From Archaeoglobaceae archaeon (lineage in GTDB: Archaea; Halobacteriota; Archaeoglobi; Archaeoglobales; Archaeoglobaceae): a stretch of DNA of 50,616 nt. The notes beneath the pieces are model-generated. The model saw only the letters and a program-made list of their open reading frames with translations. It had not been told where the DNA came from and searched no databases. Made by a program: the position numbers and the translations under genes. The stretch spans positions 1-50,616 of the forward strand of contig JANXDJ010000005.1 of NCBI GenBank assembly GCA_025059545.1. Direction: 5' to 3'. This document shows, piece by piece, positions 23,392-32,202 of the stretch (its first letter is position 1; each line of letters starts with the position of its first letter).

Positions 23392-23814
23392 CTAAAATCT
23401 AAAATTTATAAGCCATGGTGGCTTGAATATTGCAGAAAAGATCATGCTGAAGATCGCAGTTAGCACCATCACACAGGCGACGCTTATTAGAACTGCAACG
23501 ATTGCATGAAGCCATCCAAGGTCGAGAATTTCCTTGAAAACCCACAAATAAATGAGTGCAAAGATCAATGGGGAGAAAAGTATTAGAAGAGGAATTGAGG
23601 ATAAGATCGTTGTTATAAAGGCAGAGGCGACGAATGCGACGAGATTCGCGAATCCACATTTAAACAAAGATCTCTTTTTACCTATAAGTGCAAGTGCAAG
23701 CCATATGAAGAAACCCGGGACAACTATGAGCAATAGAATTAATACTATAAGAGATAAGAGGGCTAAAAATCCAAGTCCCAATATAGTTACAGAATCAAAG
23801 AAGAACCGCTCCAT
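23392..23814 (-). CDS. Small polytopic membrane protein, unknown function
   Basis: About 140 residues with four hydrophobic segments (around residues 8-45, 52-70, 75-95 and 105-130) and few charges. I recognise no family; the shape recalls small Yip1-like or DUF-type archaeal membrane proteins. ATG 23814 has GGTG 7 nt upstream and is preferred over GTG 23823. It overlaps the ilvD 3' end by 20 nt and so is co-transcribed with it, but nothing suggests a function in amino-acid synthesis. It is convergent with the RaSEA gene. Confidence 0.6.
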   Translation of the reverse strand: MERFFFDSVTILGLGFLALLSLIVLILLLIVVPGFFIWLALALIGKKRSLFKCGFANLVAFVASAFITTILSSIPLLILFSPLIFALIYLWVFKEILDLGWLHAIVAVLISVACVMVLTAIFSMIFSAIFKPPWLINFRF

Positions 23815-25432
23815 CTTCCGCACCGCTTACAAGCTTTGAATATCTTGCCAAATACCCTCTAAGCTCTTTCTTCACAGGTTTCCACTTTGCTCGCCTCTCT
23901 TTCAGTTCATCTTCGCTCAGCTTGACATCAAGTCTTCTTCCGAGAATATCTATGGTTATCAAATCTCCATTTCTCAGCAATCCAATTGGTCCACCTTCGG
24001 TCGCCTCTGGGACTACATGTCCTATGCATGGTCCACGAGTGGCTCCGCTAAATCTACCATCGGTGACCAGTGCAACTCTCTGCAATCCCATTCCCGCAAT
24101 CGCTGCAGTTGGAAGCAACATTTCTGGCATTCCCGGAGCACCTTTTGCCCCCATGTATCTTATCACAACGATCTCACCTTCGGAGATCTCATTGTTGAGA
24201 ATAGCCTTTAATGCATTCTCTTCACCATCAAATACCTTCGCAGCCCCCTCAAACCTCAGCATGTCTTCACGAATTGCTGACGCTTTAACAACCGCACTGT
24301 TCGCAAGATTTCCCTTGAGAATTGCTATTCCCCCCTCTTTTCGATATGGCTTATCCGCCATAATTATATCTCTTCCCCTCAGCACCGCATTTTCTGCAAT
24401 CTCGTATATTCTTTTTCCACTAACAGTCATTTCGTTGTTGAAGTATTTTTTCATCTTCTTTACGATCATCGGCACTCCTCCGCTCTCATCAAGATCTACT
24501 ACTGTGTCTTTGCTTGCAGGATCAAGTGAGACTATGTGTGGGGTCTTTCTGCTGACCTCATCAAACTTCTCAATTCTCAGCTTTATTCCCGCTTCTTTTG
24601 CGATCGCTGGCAAATGTAGCACAGTGTTAGTTGAGCCACCGATCATCATGTCCATTGTTACCGCATTCTCAAATGATCTCTCGTTCACGAAATCAAGAGG
24701 TTTGATGTTATCTTTGACAAGTTCCACAACTCTTTTACCGCTCATCTTTGCAATTCTTAGCTTTCTTGAAGAAGCACTGGGGGATGTGGAGCAGTAAGGA
24801 AGACTCAAACCAAGGGTTTCGGTTAAGATCTGCATCGTATTTGCAGTATAAAGCCCCTGACAACTTCCACAGTAAGGAGCGCAAAAGTCTTCGTATAATT
24901 TCAGTTCCGCTTCACTTATTTTTCCCGACTTGTAAAGTCCGGAAGCTTCGAAAGCATCTTTTATAGAGACTTTTTCACCTTTGACTCTCTCCGAAAGCAT
25001 AGGACCGCCTGTTACAGCGATTGCAGGAATGTTCAATCTAAACATCGCCATTAGCATTCCCGGAACGATCTTATCACAGCTTGCAACGACAACGAGCCCA
25101 TCAAAACCATGAGCTTCGACCATACATTCAATACTATCCGCTACTATTTCTCTTGACGGCAAAGAAAAAAGCATGCCTCGATGACCCATTGCAATTCCAT
25201 CGCAAATCCCGATTATTCCAAATTCAAATGGAACACCACCAGCAGAGTAAACTCCTTCTTTGACCGCATTTGTGATCTTGTCAAGGTTCATGTGTCCGGG
25301 AACAATTGTACTGTAGGCGTTTGCAATCCCTATGAATGGCTTATCAAGATCTTCATCGAGAACACCAAGAGATTTAAACAGTGCACGATGCGCAACTCTA
25401 TCGATTCCCTTTTTCACGATCTCGCTCCTCAT
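23795..25432 (-). CDS. ilvD: Dihydroxy-acid dehydratase
   Basis: A 545-residue Fe-S dehydratase for the third common step of valine, leucine and isoleucine synthesis. Conserved parts are [23 protein letters not shown] (cluster Cys119), [17 protein letters not shown] (cluster Cys), [21 protein letters not shown]-like [25 protein letters not shown] and HVVPEA. The length is usual. ATG 25432 is preferred over ATG 25441. The gene is divergent from the CBS/DUF47/PiT operon with about 50 bp between starts. It works with ilvBN at 37639-39787. Confidence 0.96.
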   Translation of the reverse strand: MRSEIVKKGIDRVAHRALFKSLGVLDEDLDKPFIGIANAYSTIVPGHMNLDKITNAVKEGVYSAGGVPFEFGIIGICDGIAMGHRGMLFSLPSREIVADSIECMVEAHGFDGLVVVASCDKIVPGMLMAMFRLNIPAIAVTGGPMLSERVKGEKVSIKDAFEASGLYKSGKISEAELKLYEDFCAPYCGSCQGLYTANTMQILTETLGLSLPYCSTSPSASSRKLRIAKMSGKRVVELVKDNIKPLDFVNERSFENAVTMDMMIGGSTNTVLHLPAIAKEAGIKLRIEKFDEVSRKTPHIVSLDPASKDTVVDLDESGGVPMIVKKMKKYFNNEMTVSGKRIYEIAENAVLRGRDIIMADKPYRKEGGIAILKGNLANSAVVKASAIREDMLRFEGAAKVFDGEENALKAILNNEISEGEIVVIRYMGAKGAPGMPEMLLPTAAIAGMGLQRVALVTDGRFSGATRGPCIGHVVPEATEGGPIGLLRNGDLITIDILGRRLDVKLSEDELKERRAKWKPVKKELRGYLARYSKLVSGAEDGAVLL

Positions 25433-25483
25433 AAATTTCAAAGAATGGCAAAAGCTTATAAAGATTTCATCTCTCCCTGCTGT

Positions 25484-25867
25484 ATGCGGGTCGAAGAAAT
25501 AATGAACAAGAGGATCGAATTCGTGGATCCAGATCTGACTGTTTTGGAAGTTATTGAGAAGATCGTGAACAAGAGGATTCGTTTAGTAGTTGTTAAACCG
25601 AAGGAAAAAGATTATGGGGTAATAACGATCAGAGATATAGTTTACAAATGCCTGGCTAAGGGAAGAGATCCAGAGGACATGAAAGCCTACGAAATAGCCT
25701 CAAAACCTCTAATTGCTGTTGGAAAGGGGGCGACTGTTGAAGATGTCCTTGCGATCATGGAAAAATCGAAAATTGCCAGCGTATTTGTTAAAGATGGTGA
25801 TAAGATAATCGGAGTTGTAAGTTTAATGGATTTGATGACCGGCTATCTTATAGGGAGACTTCTATGA
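25484..25867 (+). CDS. CBS-domain pair protein heading the phosphate-transport operon
   Basis: 127 residues forming two CBS motifs (one Bateman module): [20 protein letters not shown]...[10 protein letters not shown] and [19 protein letters not shown]...[12 protein letters not shown]. Bateman modules bind adenine nucleotides or S-adenosylmethionine. The frame runs far upstream over the ilvD antisense strand, but ATG 25484 is chosen because TTATAAA (25457-25463) sits about 24-26 nt before it, as for a leaderless start. It overlaps the DUF47 gene by 4 nt (ATGA), so it probably senses energy state for the phosphate transporter encoded downstream. Confidence 0.82.
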   Translation: MRVEEIMNKRIEFVDPDLTVLEVIEKIVNKRIRLVVVKPKEKDYGVITIRDIVYKCLAKGRDPEDMKAYEIASKPLIAVGKGATVEDVLAIMEKSKIASVFVKDGDKIIGVVSLMDLMTGYLIGRLL

Positions 25868-26469
25868 GGGCGGAAGAGAGAGTTATGGGGAATATAGGTC
25901 AAATGTTGAATTTGGCTCTCTCTGCTTGTGAATTGCTCCAAAAGTCGGTTCTTGAGAAGAACAAGTCTTTATTAGACGAAGTTTCCAGACTCGAGAGAGA
26001 AGGGGATGATTTGAGAAGAAGCACTGCAAGAGAAATCTATAAGGGGGCATTTCTGCCTTATCTGAGGTCTAACATTCTTAGACTTGTAGAAGACGTCGAC
26101 GACATACTGAACACAACGGATAAAGCGGGAAAATACTTTCGGAAAATTCAGAATTTTGAATTTCTAAATTCGAGTCACGAAGTTGAGAAGATCCTGGAAC
26201 TCAACGTGATTCTCTGCAAGATTCTATCCAAGAATTTCATGGACTTCTTTGAAACTCCAGAAAAGCTTAGAGAAGCGGTAATAGTGGTCAGAATGCTCGA
26301 GAAAGAAGCAGATAACTTGAAGCATTCACTTCTCGAAAGATTGAGGGAGAAACATTTTGATTTCTGGGATGGTATATTTACCTTCAACTTTGTAGAATCG
26401 ATTGAAGAAATAAGCGACGTTGTCGAAGATACGACGGACACACTTCAAGTAGTCGTTTTAAGCCTTTAG
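25864..26469 (+). CDS. DUF47 (PhoU-like, TIGR00153) phosphate-transport accessory protein
   Basis: A 201-residue all-helical protein with the DUF47 pattern: SRLEREGDDLRRSTAREIYKG (shown as LEREGDDLRR), FLPYLRSNILRLVEDVDDILN, and EKEADNLKHSLLERL. The acidic E/D plus His residues bind metals in PhoU-like proteins. DUF47 genes are regularly placed just before pit transporter genes, and here the transporter starts 3 bp after the stop. It probably modulates transport activity. Confidence 0.9.
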   Translation: MRAEERVMGNIGQMLNLALSACELLQKSVLEKNKSLLDEVSRLEREGDDLRRSTAREIYKGAFLPYLRSNILRLVEDVDDILNTTDKAGKYFRKIQNFEFLNSSHEVEKILELNVILCKILSKNFMDFFETPEKLREAVIVVRMLEKEADNLKHSLLERLREKHFDFWDGIFTFNFVESIEEISDVVEDTTDTLQVVVLSL

Positions 26470-26472
26470 TTC

Positions 26473-27408
26473 ATGATCGAACTCGCCCCCCTAATAGCTT
26501 TTTTAGCAATCGCTTTCAGTATAGGCTCTAATGATACTTCTAATGCATTCGGAATTTGCATTGGCTGTAGAGTCATAAGTCTGAAAAAAGCATCATTTCT
26601 TCTGTTTGTTTTCGTCATCTTAGGGCTAATAATGCAAGGAAGCAGAGTGATAAAAACTGTTGGTGAAGATCTCGTTTCACCGAGCACTCAAATCTCTGCA
26701 ATAGCACTGATAATCTCAGCTTTGATCGTTGTTCTGACAAACATTCGTGGTATTCCAGTCTCAACTCATCAGGTGATCGTTGGAAGTCTTACTGGCGCAG
26801 GGGTTGCCTTTGGGGCTTCTGTTAGCCTTAAGACTTTGACAGAGATAGTTATTTCTTGGCTTTTATCTCCATTCATAGCGGGAATACTGGCAATTCTGTT
26901 ATTAATTTCAATCGAAAAGGCATTAAGAAGTTTCCCGGTGCTGAAAGTCGAGAAAATAGTGAGATATTTAATGCTCTCTTCTGCACTCCTTATTGCATAC
27001 AACATGGGTGCAAACGAACTTGCAACCGCAATCGCACCGCTTGTGGCTACGGACACTGAATATTACTCGAAAGCACTTCTTGGTGCGTTATCTGTTTCTG
27101 CAGGAGCAATAGCTTTAAGCAAGAGAATCGTAGAAACGTTATGCAAAGGGATAACGAGTATAGATCCTAAATCAGGATTCTCCGCTCAGTTTGGTGCGGG
27201 TTTGAGCGTTTACCTATTCACAATACTCGGTATGCCAGTATCGACTACTTACTCACTCGTTGGTGGAATTTCAGCAATAGGATTCTTTAAAGGTTTCAAG
27301 ACAGTTAAAACAAGAAAATTAGGAGAAATAACTTTAAACTGGATCTCCGCTCCCCTTATTGCATTCATTCTCAGCTTCACAATGGCAAAAATTTTTATTG
27401 GATTTTAG
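26473..27408 (+). CDS. PiT-family inorganic phosphate transporter
   Basis: A 311-residue polytopic membrane protein. Both PiT signature repeats are present: GSNDTSNAFG near residue 18 and GANELATAIAP in the second half, plus PVSTHQVIVGSLTGAG and PVSTTYSLVGG. It moves phosphate (possibly as metal-phosphate) with cation symport. The length is short, as in archaeal PiT proteins. Start ATG 26473 is 3 bp after the DUF47 gene. The 3' end overlaps convergent aCPSF1 by 4 nt. Confidence 0.93.
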   Translation: MIELAPLIAFLAIAFSIGSNDTSNAFGICIGCRVISLKKASFLLFVFVILGLIMQGSRVIKTVGEDLVSPSTQISAIALIISALIVVLTNIRGIPVSTHQVIVGSLTGAGVAFGASVSLKTLTEIVISWLLSPFIAGILAILLLISIEKALRSFPVLKVEKIVRYLMLSSALLIAYNMGANELATAIAPLVATDTEYYSKALLGALSVSAGAIALSKRIVETLCKGITSIDPKSGFSAQFGAGLSVYLFTILGMPVSTTYSLVGGISAIGFFKGFKTVKTRKLGEITLNWISAPLIAFILSFTMAKIFIGF

Positions 27409-29297
27409 AAGAATCTTACCGTTTCAAGATTCAATGGTGCTCTCGTTTCGATCTTGAAAGTCTTGTAGATCGTTGAAGCGAGATCTATGCACTTTCCTTC
27501 GTCGCCATGAACTGTAATGATCTTTGAAGGCTTTGGAGTCAGGTATCTAACATAATTAACGAGTTGTCTTCTGTCAGAATGTCCTGAGAAACCATCTACA
27601 GTTTCAACACGCATTTTGACTTCAACAACTTCTCTTTTACCATTCGTTGGGAATGGTATTTCCTTCCAGCCTTTCTGAACTTTTCTACCCATCGTCCCTT
27701 CTGCTTGATAGCCGACAAAAACGATCGTATTTTTCTCATTAGATGCTAATTGTTTGAAATACTCCATAACTGGTCCGCCGTTGAGCATTCCTGAAGGAGA
27801 GATTATAACACATGGTGAAGGATCGTTGATGATCTCTTCTCTCTTGGAGCTTACGTCAACTTTAACGAAGCTCTCGCTTATAAATGGGTTAACTCCATTG
27901 TAGAAGATTAGATCTCTTAGATTTGCGTTCAGATACTCTGGATATGCGGTATGAATTGCGGTTGCTTCGTAGATCATTCCATCTACGTATATTGGCACTT
28001 CTTTTAGCCTCTTCTCTCTTATTGCCTCCTCAAGCACGATCATAACTTCTTGACTTCTTCCGACTGCAAAAGTTGGAATGAGAACTTTACCGCCATTTTC
28101 AACTGTTGAGTTTATTACTTCAACGAGTTTTTGCTCCGCTTCAGCCCTTGATGGCTGAAAATCGTTTGCCCCTCCATAGGTTGCCTCCATGATCAGTGAT
28201 TCTACCCTCGGGAAGGTATTTGTTGCCTTGTCAAAAAGCCTCGTTTTTTCGAATTTAAAATCTCCAGTAAAGGCTATATTGTATAGCCCCTCGCCAACAT
28301 GGAAGTGCGCTATTGCAGAGCCTAGAATATGTCCAGCGTTGTAAAATGTAAGCCTTAGATCTGGACTTATGTCAGTCACTTCTCCATAGTCGAGTGTTAT
28401 CGTGTGCTTTAAAGCATCTCTTACCATTGCAGAGTTGTATATAGCTTCATTCTCCCTTCCCGCAACTTCTATGAAGTCTAACTGGAGCAAAGTCATTAGA
28501 TCTCTGGTGGGCGGTGTTACATAAATTGGACCGTTATATCCATACTTGTAAAGCAAAGGCACGAGACCACAGTGATCCAAGTGCGCATGTGTGATCACGA
28601 TCGCATCGATCGAGTCAAGTGGTTGAACTTCTGGCAAATACAGATAAGGCGTCTCCGAAACGTTGCTAACATTAACACCACAGTCGATCAGAACCTTTGT
28701 ATTTCTTGTCTGAAGTAGATAACAACTTCTTCCAACTTCCCTGCATCCTCCCAAAAATGAAACCCTAACCCAGTTCTCATCTATTAGAACTCTTCTGTGA
28801 ATTCTATCACCAATTCTCTTTAAAATCTCTCTTCTTTCTTCACGAACGCTCGTCAGGTAATTTCTAACGCTTTCAATGATCTTGGACTTTATCGGTGGTG
28901 TCCTCGTTACTCTTGGACTCCAACCCACTTCTTTCATTATTTCTCTAAAAGTAGCTCCCTGCTTTCCTATTACGATTCCGGGCTTTTCAGCTTCTATTAA
29001 GACTTCCCCGTTCTCATCGTCAAAGCTGATATTTGAAATTTTAGCTTCTTCAGAGACGATCTTTTTTATTATTTCTTCTGCCTCGTTCTTTGGCTTTAAG
29101 ATCTTTGGATCTGGTCTAATAACAATTCTCTTTCTCAACTCTTTGGCGAGCTTTTTAATCAGATCTATTCCAGCAATTTCCTGTGGGTTTTCAATATAAA
29201 CTACCAAAAGCGGACCTTCAAATTCTACATTCTTAATCCTTACGTTCTCAGGAACGAGTTCCCTTATCTTGTTCCTTATCTCGTCCAGTTCTACCAT
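27405..29297 (-). CDS. Beta-CASP ribonuclease aCPSF1
   Basis: 630 residues. N-terminal KH-type RNA-binding region (about 1-150; GKQG at 111-114), then a metallo-beta-lactamase core with HAHLDH at 237-242 and a beta-CASP insertion (GRSQEVMIVLEEA, SPSGMLNGGPV, QAEGTMGRKVQKG), ending FSGHSDRRQLVNYV and ITVHGDEGKC. This is the archaeal CPSF73-like nuclease that cleaves RNA 3' ends at U-rich sites and acts in transcription termination. The T-rich gene ends in this window are its expected targets. It lies 5 bp downstream of the proteasome beta gene. Confidence 0.96.
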   Translation of the reverse strand: MVELDEIRNKIRELVPENVRIKNVEFEGPLLVVYIENPQEIAGIDLIKKLAKELRKRIVIRPDPKILKPKNEAEEIIKKIVSEEAKISNISFDDENGEVLIEAEKPGIVIGKQGATFREIMKEVGWSPRVTRTPPIKSKIIESVRNYLTSVREERREILKRIGDRIHRRVLIDENWVRVSFLGGCREVGRSCYLLQTRNTKVLIDCGVNVSNVSETPYLYLPEVQPLDSIDAIVITHAHLDHCGLVPLLYKYGYNGPIYVTPPTRDLMTLLQLDFIEVAGRENEAIYNSAMVRDALKHTITLDYGEVTDISPDLRLTFYNAGHILGSAIAHFHVGEGLYNIAFTGDFKFEKTRLFDKATNTFPRVESLIMEATYGGANDFQPSRAEAEQKLVEVINSTVENGGKVLIPTFAVGRSQEVMIVLEEAIREKRLKEVPIYVDGMIYEATAIHTAYPEYLNANLRDLIFYNGVNPFISESFVKVDVSSKREEIINDPSPCVIISPSGMLNGGPVMEYFKQLASNEKNTIVFVGYQAEGTMGRKVQKGWKEIPFPTNGKREVVEVKMRVETVDGFSGHSDRRQLVNYVRYLTPKPSKIITVHGDEGKCIDLASTIYKTFKIETRAPLNLETVRFF

Positions 29298-29302
29298 CTC
29301 TC

Positions 29303-29941
29303 CTATTTTTTAAATTTTGAAATTATCTTATCTATTTCCTTTGGCTCAAACTGGTAAAATTCCTTTTCTGTAATTTTTACAACATCTATTCCGTCTCCAG
29401 AAGCGGAATCCCTCTTCATGGCAGACATAATCGCTCTCACAGCAAGTTCAACCGCTTCATTCGTTGTAGTATCAGGAGTAAAGCGATCTTCAAGGACACC
29501 GTAAGCGGTGAAGCTACCACTGCCAGTCGCTACGATCTCTTTCTCGTCGATTGCACCGCCTATCGGATCAATGGAGAAAACCTTTGCACCTTCTTCGTCA
29601 ATTCCTCCTATGAGAAGCTGAACGAAGTAGGGATAGTATCGATATGAATTCAGCAGATTTGATGTGAGTGTTGCAATTGCCCGAACTGTTGGCTTTCTCT
29701 CTCTTTTGATCTCATAAAGGCTTGCTTCGACTCTTATAATTCTGGCAAGGAACTGTGCATCGCCAACACTTCCAGCGGTAGTCATTGCAATTCTGTCCGC
29801 AACTTGGTAAATCTTCCTCGCGGTTCTACTTGCAATCAAATTTCCCATTGTTGCCCTCTTCTCTGTAGCGAGCACTACCCCATCCTTGCAAACCAGACCT
29901 ACGGTGGTCGTTCCTTTATATATTTTCCCTTCCATCTCCAT
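29303..29941 (-). CDS. psmB: Proteasome subunit beta
   Basis: About 212 residues, the catalytic beta subunit of the 20S proteasome. The short propeptide MEMEGKIYKG would be cut before Thr in TTTVGLVCKDG, exposing the N-terminal catalytic threonine. Conserved later parts are GSVGDAQFLARI, ATGSGSFTAYGVLE, and SASGDGIDVVKIT. ATG 29941 or ATG 29935 is likely; the latter is better spaced from GGTGA. The longer open frame to 29971 would give an unusually long propeptide. It is followed at 5 bp by aCPSF1. Confidence 0.95.
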   Translation of the reverse strand: MEMEGKIYKGTTTVGLVCKDGVVLATEKRATMGNLIASRTARKIYQVADRIAMTTAGSVGDAQFLARIIRVEASLYEIKRERKPTVRAIATLTSNLLNSYRYYPYFVQLLIGGIDEEGAKVFSIDPIGGAIDEKEIVATGSGSFTAYGVLEDRFTPDTTTNEAVELAVRAIMSAMKRDSASGDGIDVVKITEKEFYQFEPKEIDKIISKFKK

Positions 29942-30020
29942 ATATTCACCCAAAATAGCCCACTCGGGCACTAAAAATAGTAGGAAAAAAGATTTTTAAA
30001 GGTTTCGCTGATTTACTTCC

Positions 30021-30548
30021 ATGATTCAAAATGCCATAGAAGTGGGAAAAATGCTCTTTCAGTCTCGATTGGTCGATGGAGCAAGTGGAAATATCAGTTT
30101 TCGAGAGAGAGAAAAGATTCTAATTACAAAATCTGGGACAAATCTTGACTCATTAAGTGAAGAGTCTTTCGTAGATATATCTCATCCTCAAGCTTCGAGA
30201 GATCGATTAGTCCATGCAAAGATCTACGAAAATACGAACTATAACGCAGTGATCCATTGTCATGGTGTTTTTAATGTTGTTTTAAGTCTAAAAAATAAAA
30301 AAATTTTGCCTTTGGACTTAGAAGGAAAGCTATACTTGGGAGAACTAAAAGTTGTAAATGCGGAATTTGGAAGCAAGGAATATGCAGAAGAGATTGCAGA
30401 AATGATTAAAGCAAACGGAGTAGTGATTGCAAAAGCTCACGGAATATATTCAGCAGGAAAAGATCTCATCGATGCCTTCAACAAAGCTTGCTATGCTGAG
30501 CATTCATGCGAAGTTCTTTACTACCTAAGTCTTCTCGACAAGCTTTAA
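30021..30548 (+). CDS. Class II aldolase/adducin-family protein
   Basis: 175 residues, near the low end for the family. Zinc ligands are visible as HCH (H79, H81, in VIHCHGVFN) and H140 (AKAHGIYSAG). At the place of the catalytic Glu in L-fuculose-1-phosphate aldolase (SSEW) there is SRD, so Asp replaces Glu. In methanogens a relative makes lactaldehyde from fuculose-1-phosphate for F420 side-chain synthesis; that role is possible here, but other archaeal members are uncharacterised. The A-box TTTTTAAAGG sits about 25 nt before ATG 30021. The 3' end overlaps the convergent MfnF gene by 24 nt. Confidence 0.82.
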   Translation: MIQNAIEVGKMLFQSRLVDGASGNISFREREKILITKSGTNLDSLSEESFVDISHPQASRDRLVHAKIYENTNYNAVIHCHGVFNVVLSLKNKKILPLDLEGKLYLGELKVVNAEFGSKEYAEEIAEMIKANGVVIAKAHGIYSAGKDLIDAFNKACYAEHSCEVLYYLSLLDKL

Positions 30549-31457
30549 CATTGCAAATGCGGGAAAAAGCTTTGAAGCATTTCCATATTTCTCGGACAAT
30601 TTAATGCATTCAAACGCTTGTTCTATTAGAAATTCTCCAATACCACAAGCTAAAACTCTTTTCAGGTCATAATTGAGCACTTTCGCTTCTATTTCCTTCT
30701 GCAAAATTTTTATTATGGCTTTTTTAGCCTTGAAAGAGATTAGTTTTACTTTCATCTCTCCCAATTCTTCGAGATCACAGCAAACAGTTCTTGCAATCCT
30801 TTGCATACACTCCTTTACACTCTTGCCCCCTGAATCCGGTGTTTCGCAATTGTAGTCCTCTTCCTTGAGGTCTCCAGTTACTCTAAAGATGTCAGCGGTT
30901 ATTGCAAAATATTCAGGACAAAGCTCTACACCCGCGAATTTTCTGAGAACGTAAAAAACTGGAGTTCTCAAAACTCCAATGTATATAAGTTCTTTTCTAC
31001 GCAGTCTCTCAAAATCTGTTTTTCCTGCAATCGCTCTCTCTTTTACTGGGATTAAGTCAATCGTTGTAGATCCCATATCCACAAATAGAAAGTCTCTAAA
31101 CCCCTCTTTCAGTAGAAAGGAAACCGATGCCATCCAATTACTTGCGCAGAATTTCATTGGATCGTCAATATTTTTCTTAAGGCGACCTTCAACATCGAGA
31201 AAATACACCTCTTTAAAGACTTCCTTGCATATGCTTGTAATATACTCTATACCCTCTCTTTTGCTCTTGAAAACATCTGCAAGTTCCGCAGTGATTACAA
31301 CTCCTGCTTTCTCCGCTTTAAACTCTTTTGAGATCTCTTTGAGCCTATCTTTCAGCTCTGGAGCTTTCTTCCACATTGGGAAGTAAATGATCCTGTTTTC
31401 TTGCCCATCAGAAACCTTGAGGTTTGCTCCGCCTATGTCAATCCCTAAGGAATTCAT
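30525..31457 (-). CDS. MfnF-like / H4MPT-linked C1-transfer pathway protein (TIGR03123)
   Basis: 310 residues of the ASKHA-fold hydantoinase-like family: LGIDIGGANLKVSDG at the start, FVDMGSTTIDLIPV in the middle, and a short cysteine-containing C-terminal half with CPEYFA and ARTVCCDLEELG. In methanogens this family includes MfnF, which joins the furan and tyramine-glutamate halves of methanofuran. ATG 31457 is preferred because the shorter form starts with the family N-terminus; the frame is open to 31523. It overlaps the MBL gene 3' end by 20 nt, as the last gene of an AAA/MBL/MfnF operon. Confidence 0.82.
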   Translation of the reverse strand: MNSLGIDIGGANLKVSDGQENRIIYFPMWKKAPELKDRLKEISKEFKAEKAGVVITAELADVFKSKREGIEYITSICKEVFKEVYFLDVEGRLKKNIDDPMKFCASNWMASVSFLLKEGFRDFLFVDMGSTTIDLIPVKERAIAGKTDFERLRRKELIYIGVLRTPVFYVLRKFAGVELCPEYFAITADIFRVTGDLKEEDYNCETPDSGGKSVKECMQRIARTVCCDLEELGEMKVKLISFKAKKAIIKILQKEIEAKVLNYDLKRVLACGIGEFLIEQAFECIKLSEKYGNASKLFPAFAMLKLVEKT

Positions 31458-32202
31458 CGAGTGTCCCTTCACCAAAGGAGAACGTTTGATTGTCTTCGCC
31501 GACGGGATAATAGCGATTTGCAATCTTAAGTGGTGGGAAGAAGTGTCCTAAATGAGAAAGGACTACCTTTTTTGCTTCAACTCGTTCAGCCAAAGATAAA
31601 GCTTCTTTAGCGTTCATGTGCTTTTTAAATTTACCGCTTGGAGCGATCGAGTTCACTATAAACAGATCAGGTTCATGCATTTCTTCAATGCTCACTTCTG
31701 GGATCTCGATGTTTGTGTCACCCGTTATGACTACCTTATAACCATTCCACTCTATCTTAACACCAACCGCCTCTACTGGCGGGTGATTAACAGGAAATAG
31801 GGTGAAAGAGAGATCTGAAATGGAAAAATGCTCGTAAACGTTTACTTCTCTCTTTTTATAGCTTAGAAACTGTAGAAATTTTCCAATACTTTCGTGGATT
31901 TGTGGAGTTGTGTAAACGTCGATATTTCCCTGAACTCTGTAGAATTCGCTGAAACCACCAAAGTGATCGAAGTGAGGGTGTGTCCAGATAACCGCATCAA
32001 CTTTCTCAATGCTGTTATCGAGTAGCTGCCTTCGCATGTCTGGAGAAGTGTCAATAATTATTACCTTGTCCGCATTTTTAACGAGGATCGAATATCTCCT
32101 CCTTTCCCACCTATTCTTTCTGGCATCTTCACAAGTTTTGCAGTGGCAATTCAGCACTGGAGTTCCCGGCGAGTCTCCTGTGCCAAGAAGCTTTATTATC
32201 AT
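31438..32202 (-). CDS. PhnP-like metallo-beta-lactamase-fold hydrolase
   Basis: 254 residues. Metal-binding THPHFDHFGG (H75, H77, D79, H80), the later GDTN and LSHLGH match MBL-fold phosphodiesterases. Near the N-terminus LNCHCKTCEDAR carries the extra cysteine cluster found in PhnP, the cyclic phosphate phosphodiesterase. No phn genes are nearby, so phosphonate breakdown is not implied; a cyclic-phosphate or nucleotide substrate is possible. It overlaps the AAA gene by 4 nt and the MfnF-like gene by 20 nt. Confidence 0.85.
   Translation of the reverse strand: MIIKLLGTGDSPGTPVLNCHCKTCEDARKNRWERRRYSILVKNADKVIIIDTSPDMRRQLLDNSIEKVDAVIWTHPHFDHFGGFSEFYRVQGNIDVYTTPQIHESIGKFLQFLSYKKREVNVYEHFSISDLSFTLFPVNHPPVEAVGVKIEWNGYKVVITGDTNIEIPEVSIEEMHEPDLFIVNSIAPSGKFKKHMNAKEALSLAERVEAKKVVLSHLGHFFPPLKIANRYYPVGEDNQTFSFGEGTLDEFLRD

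Noticed and set aside
23922..24797. 291-codon open frame on the plus strand
   Set aside because: It is the antisense of ilvD, whose protein motifs are unmistakable; the translated plus frame has low-complexity Ser/Pro/Ile composition typical of shadows.
31438..32202. MBL-fold protein as part of a phosphonate-degradation (phn) operon
   Set aside because: The motif is PhnP-like, but no other phn genes are near; context is AAA and MfnF-like genes.
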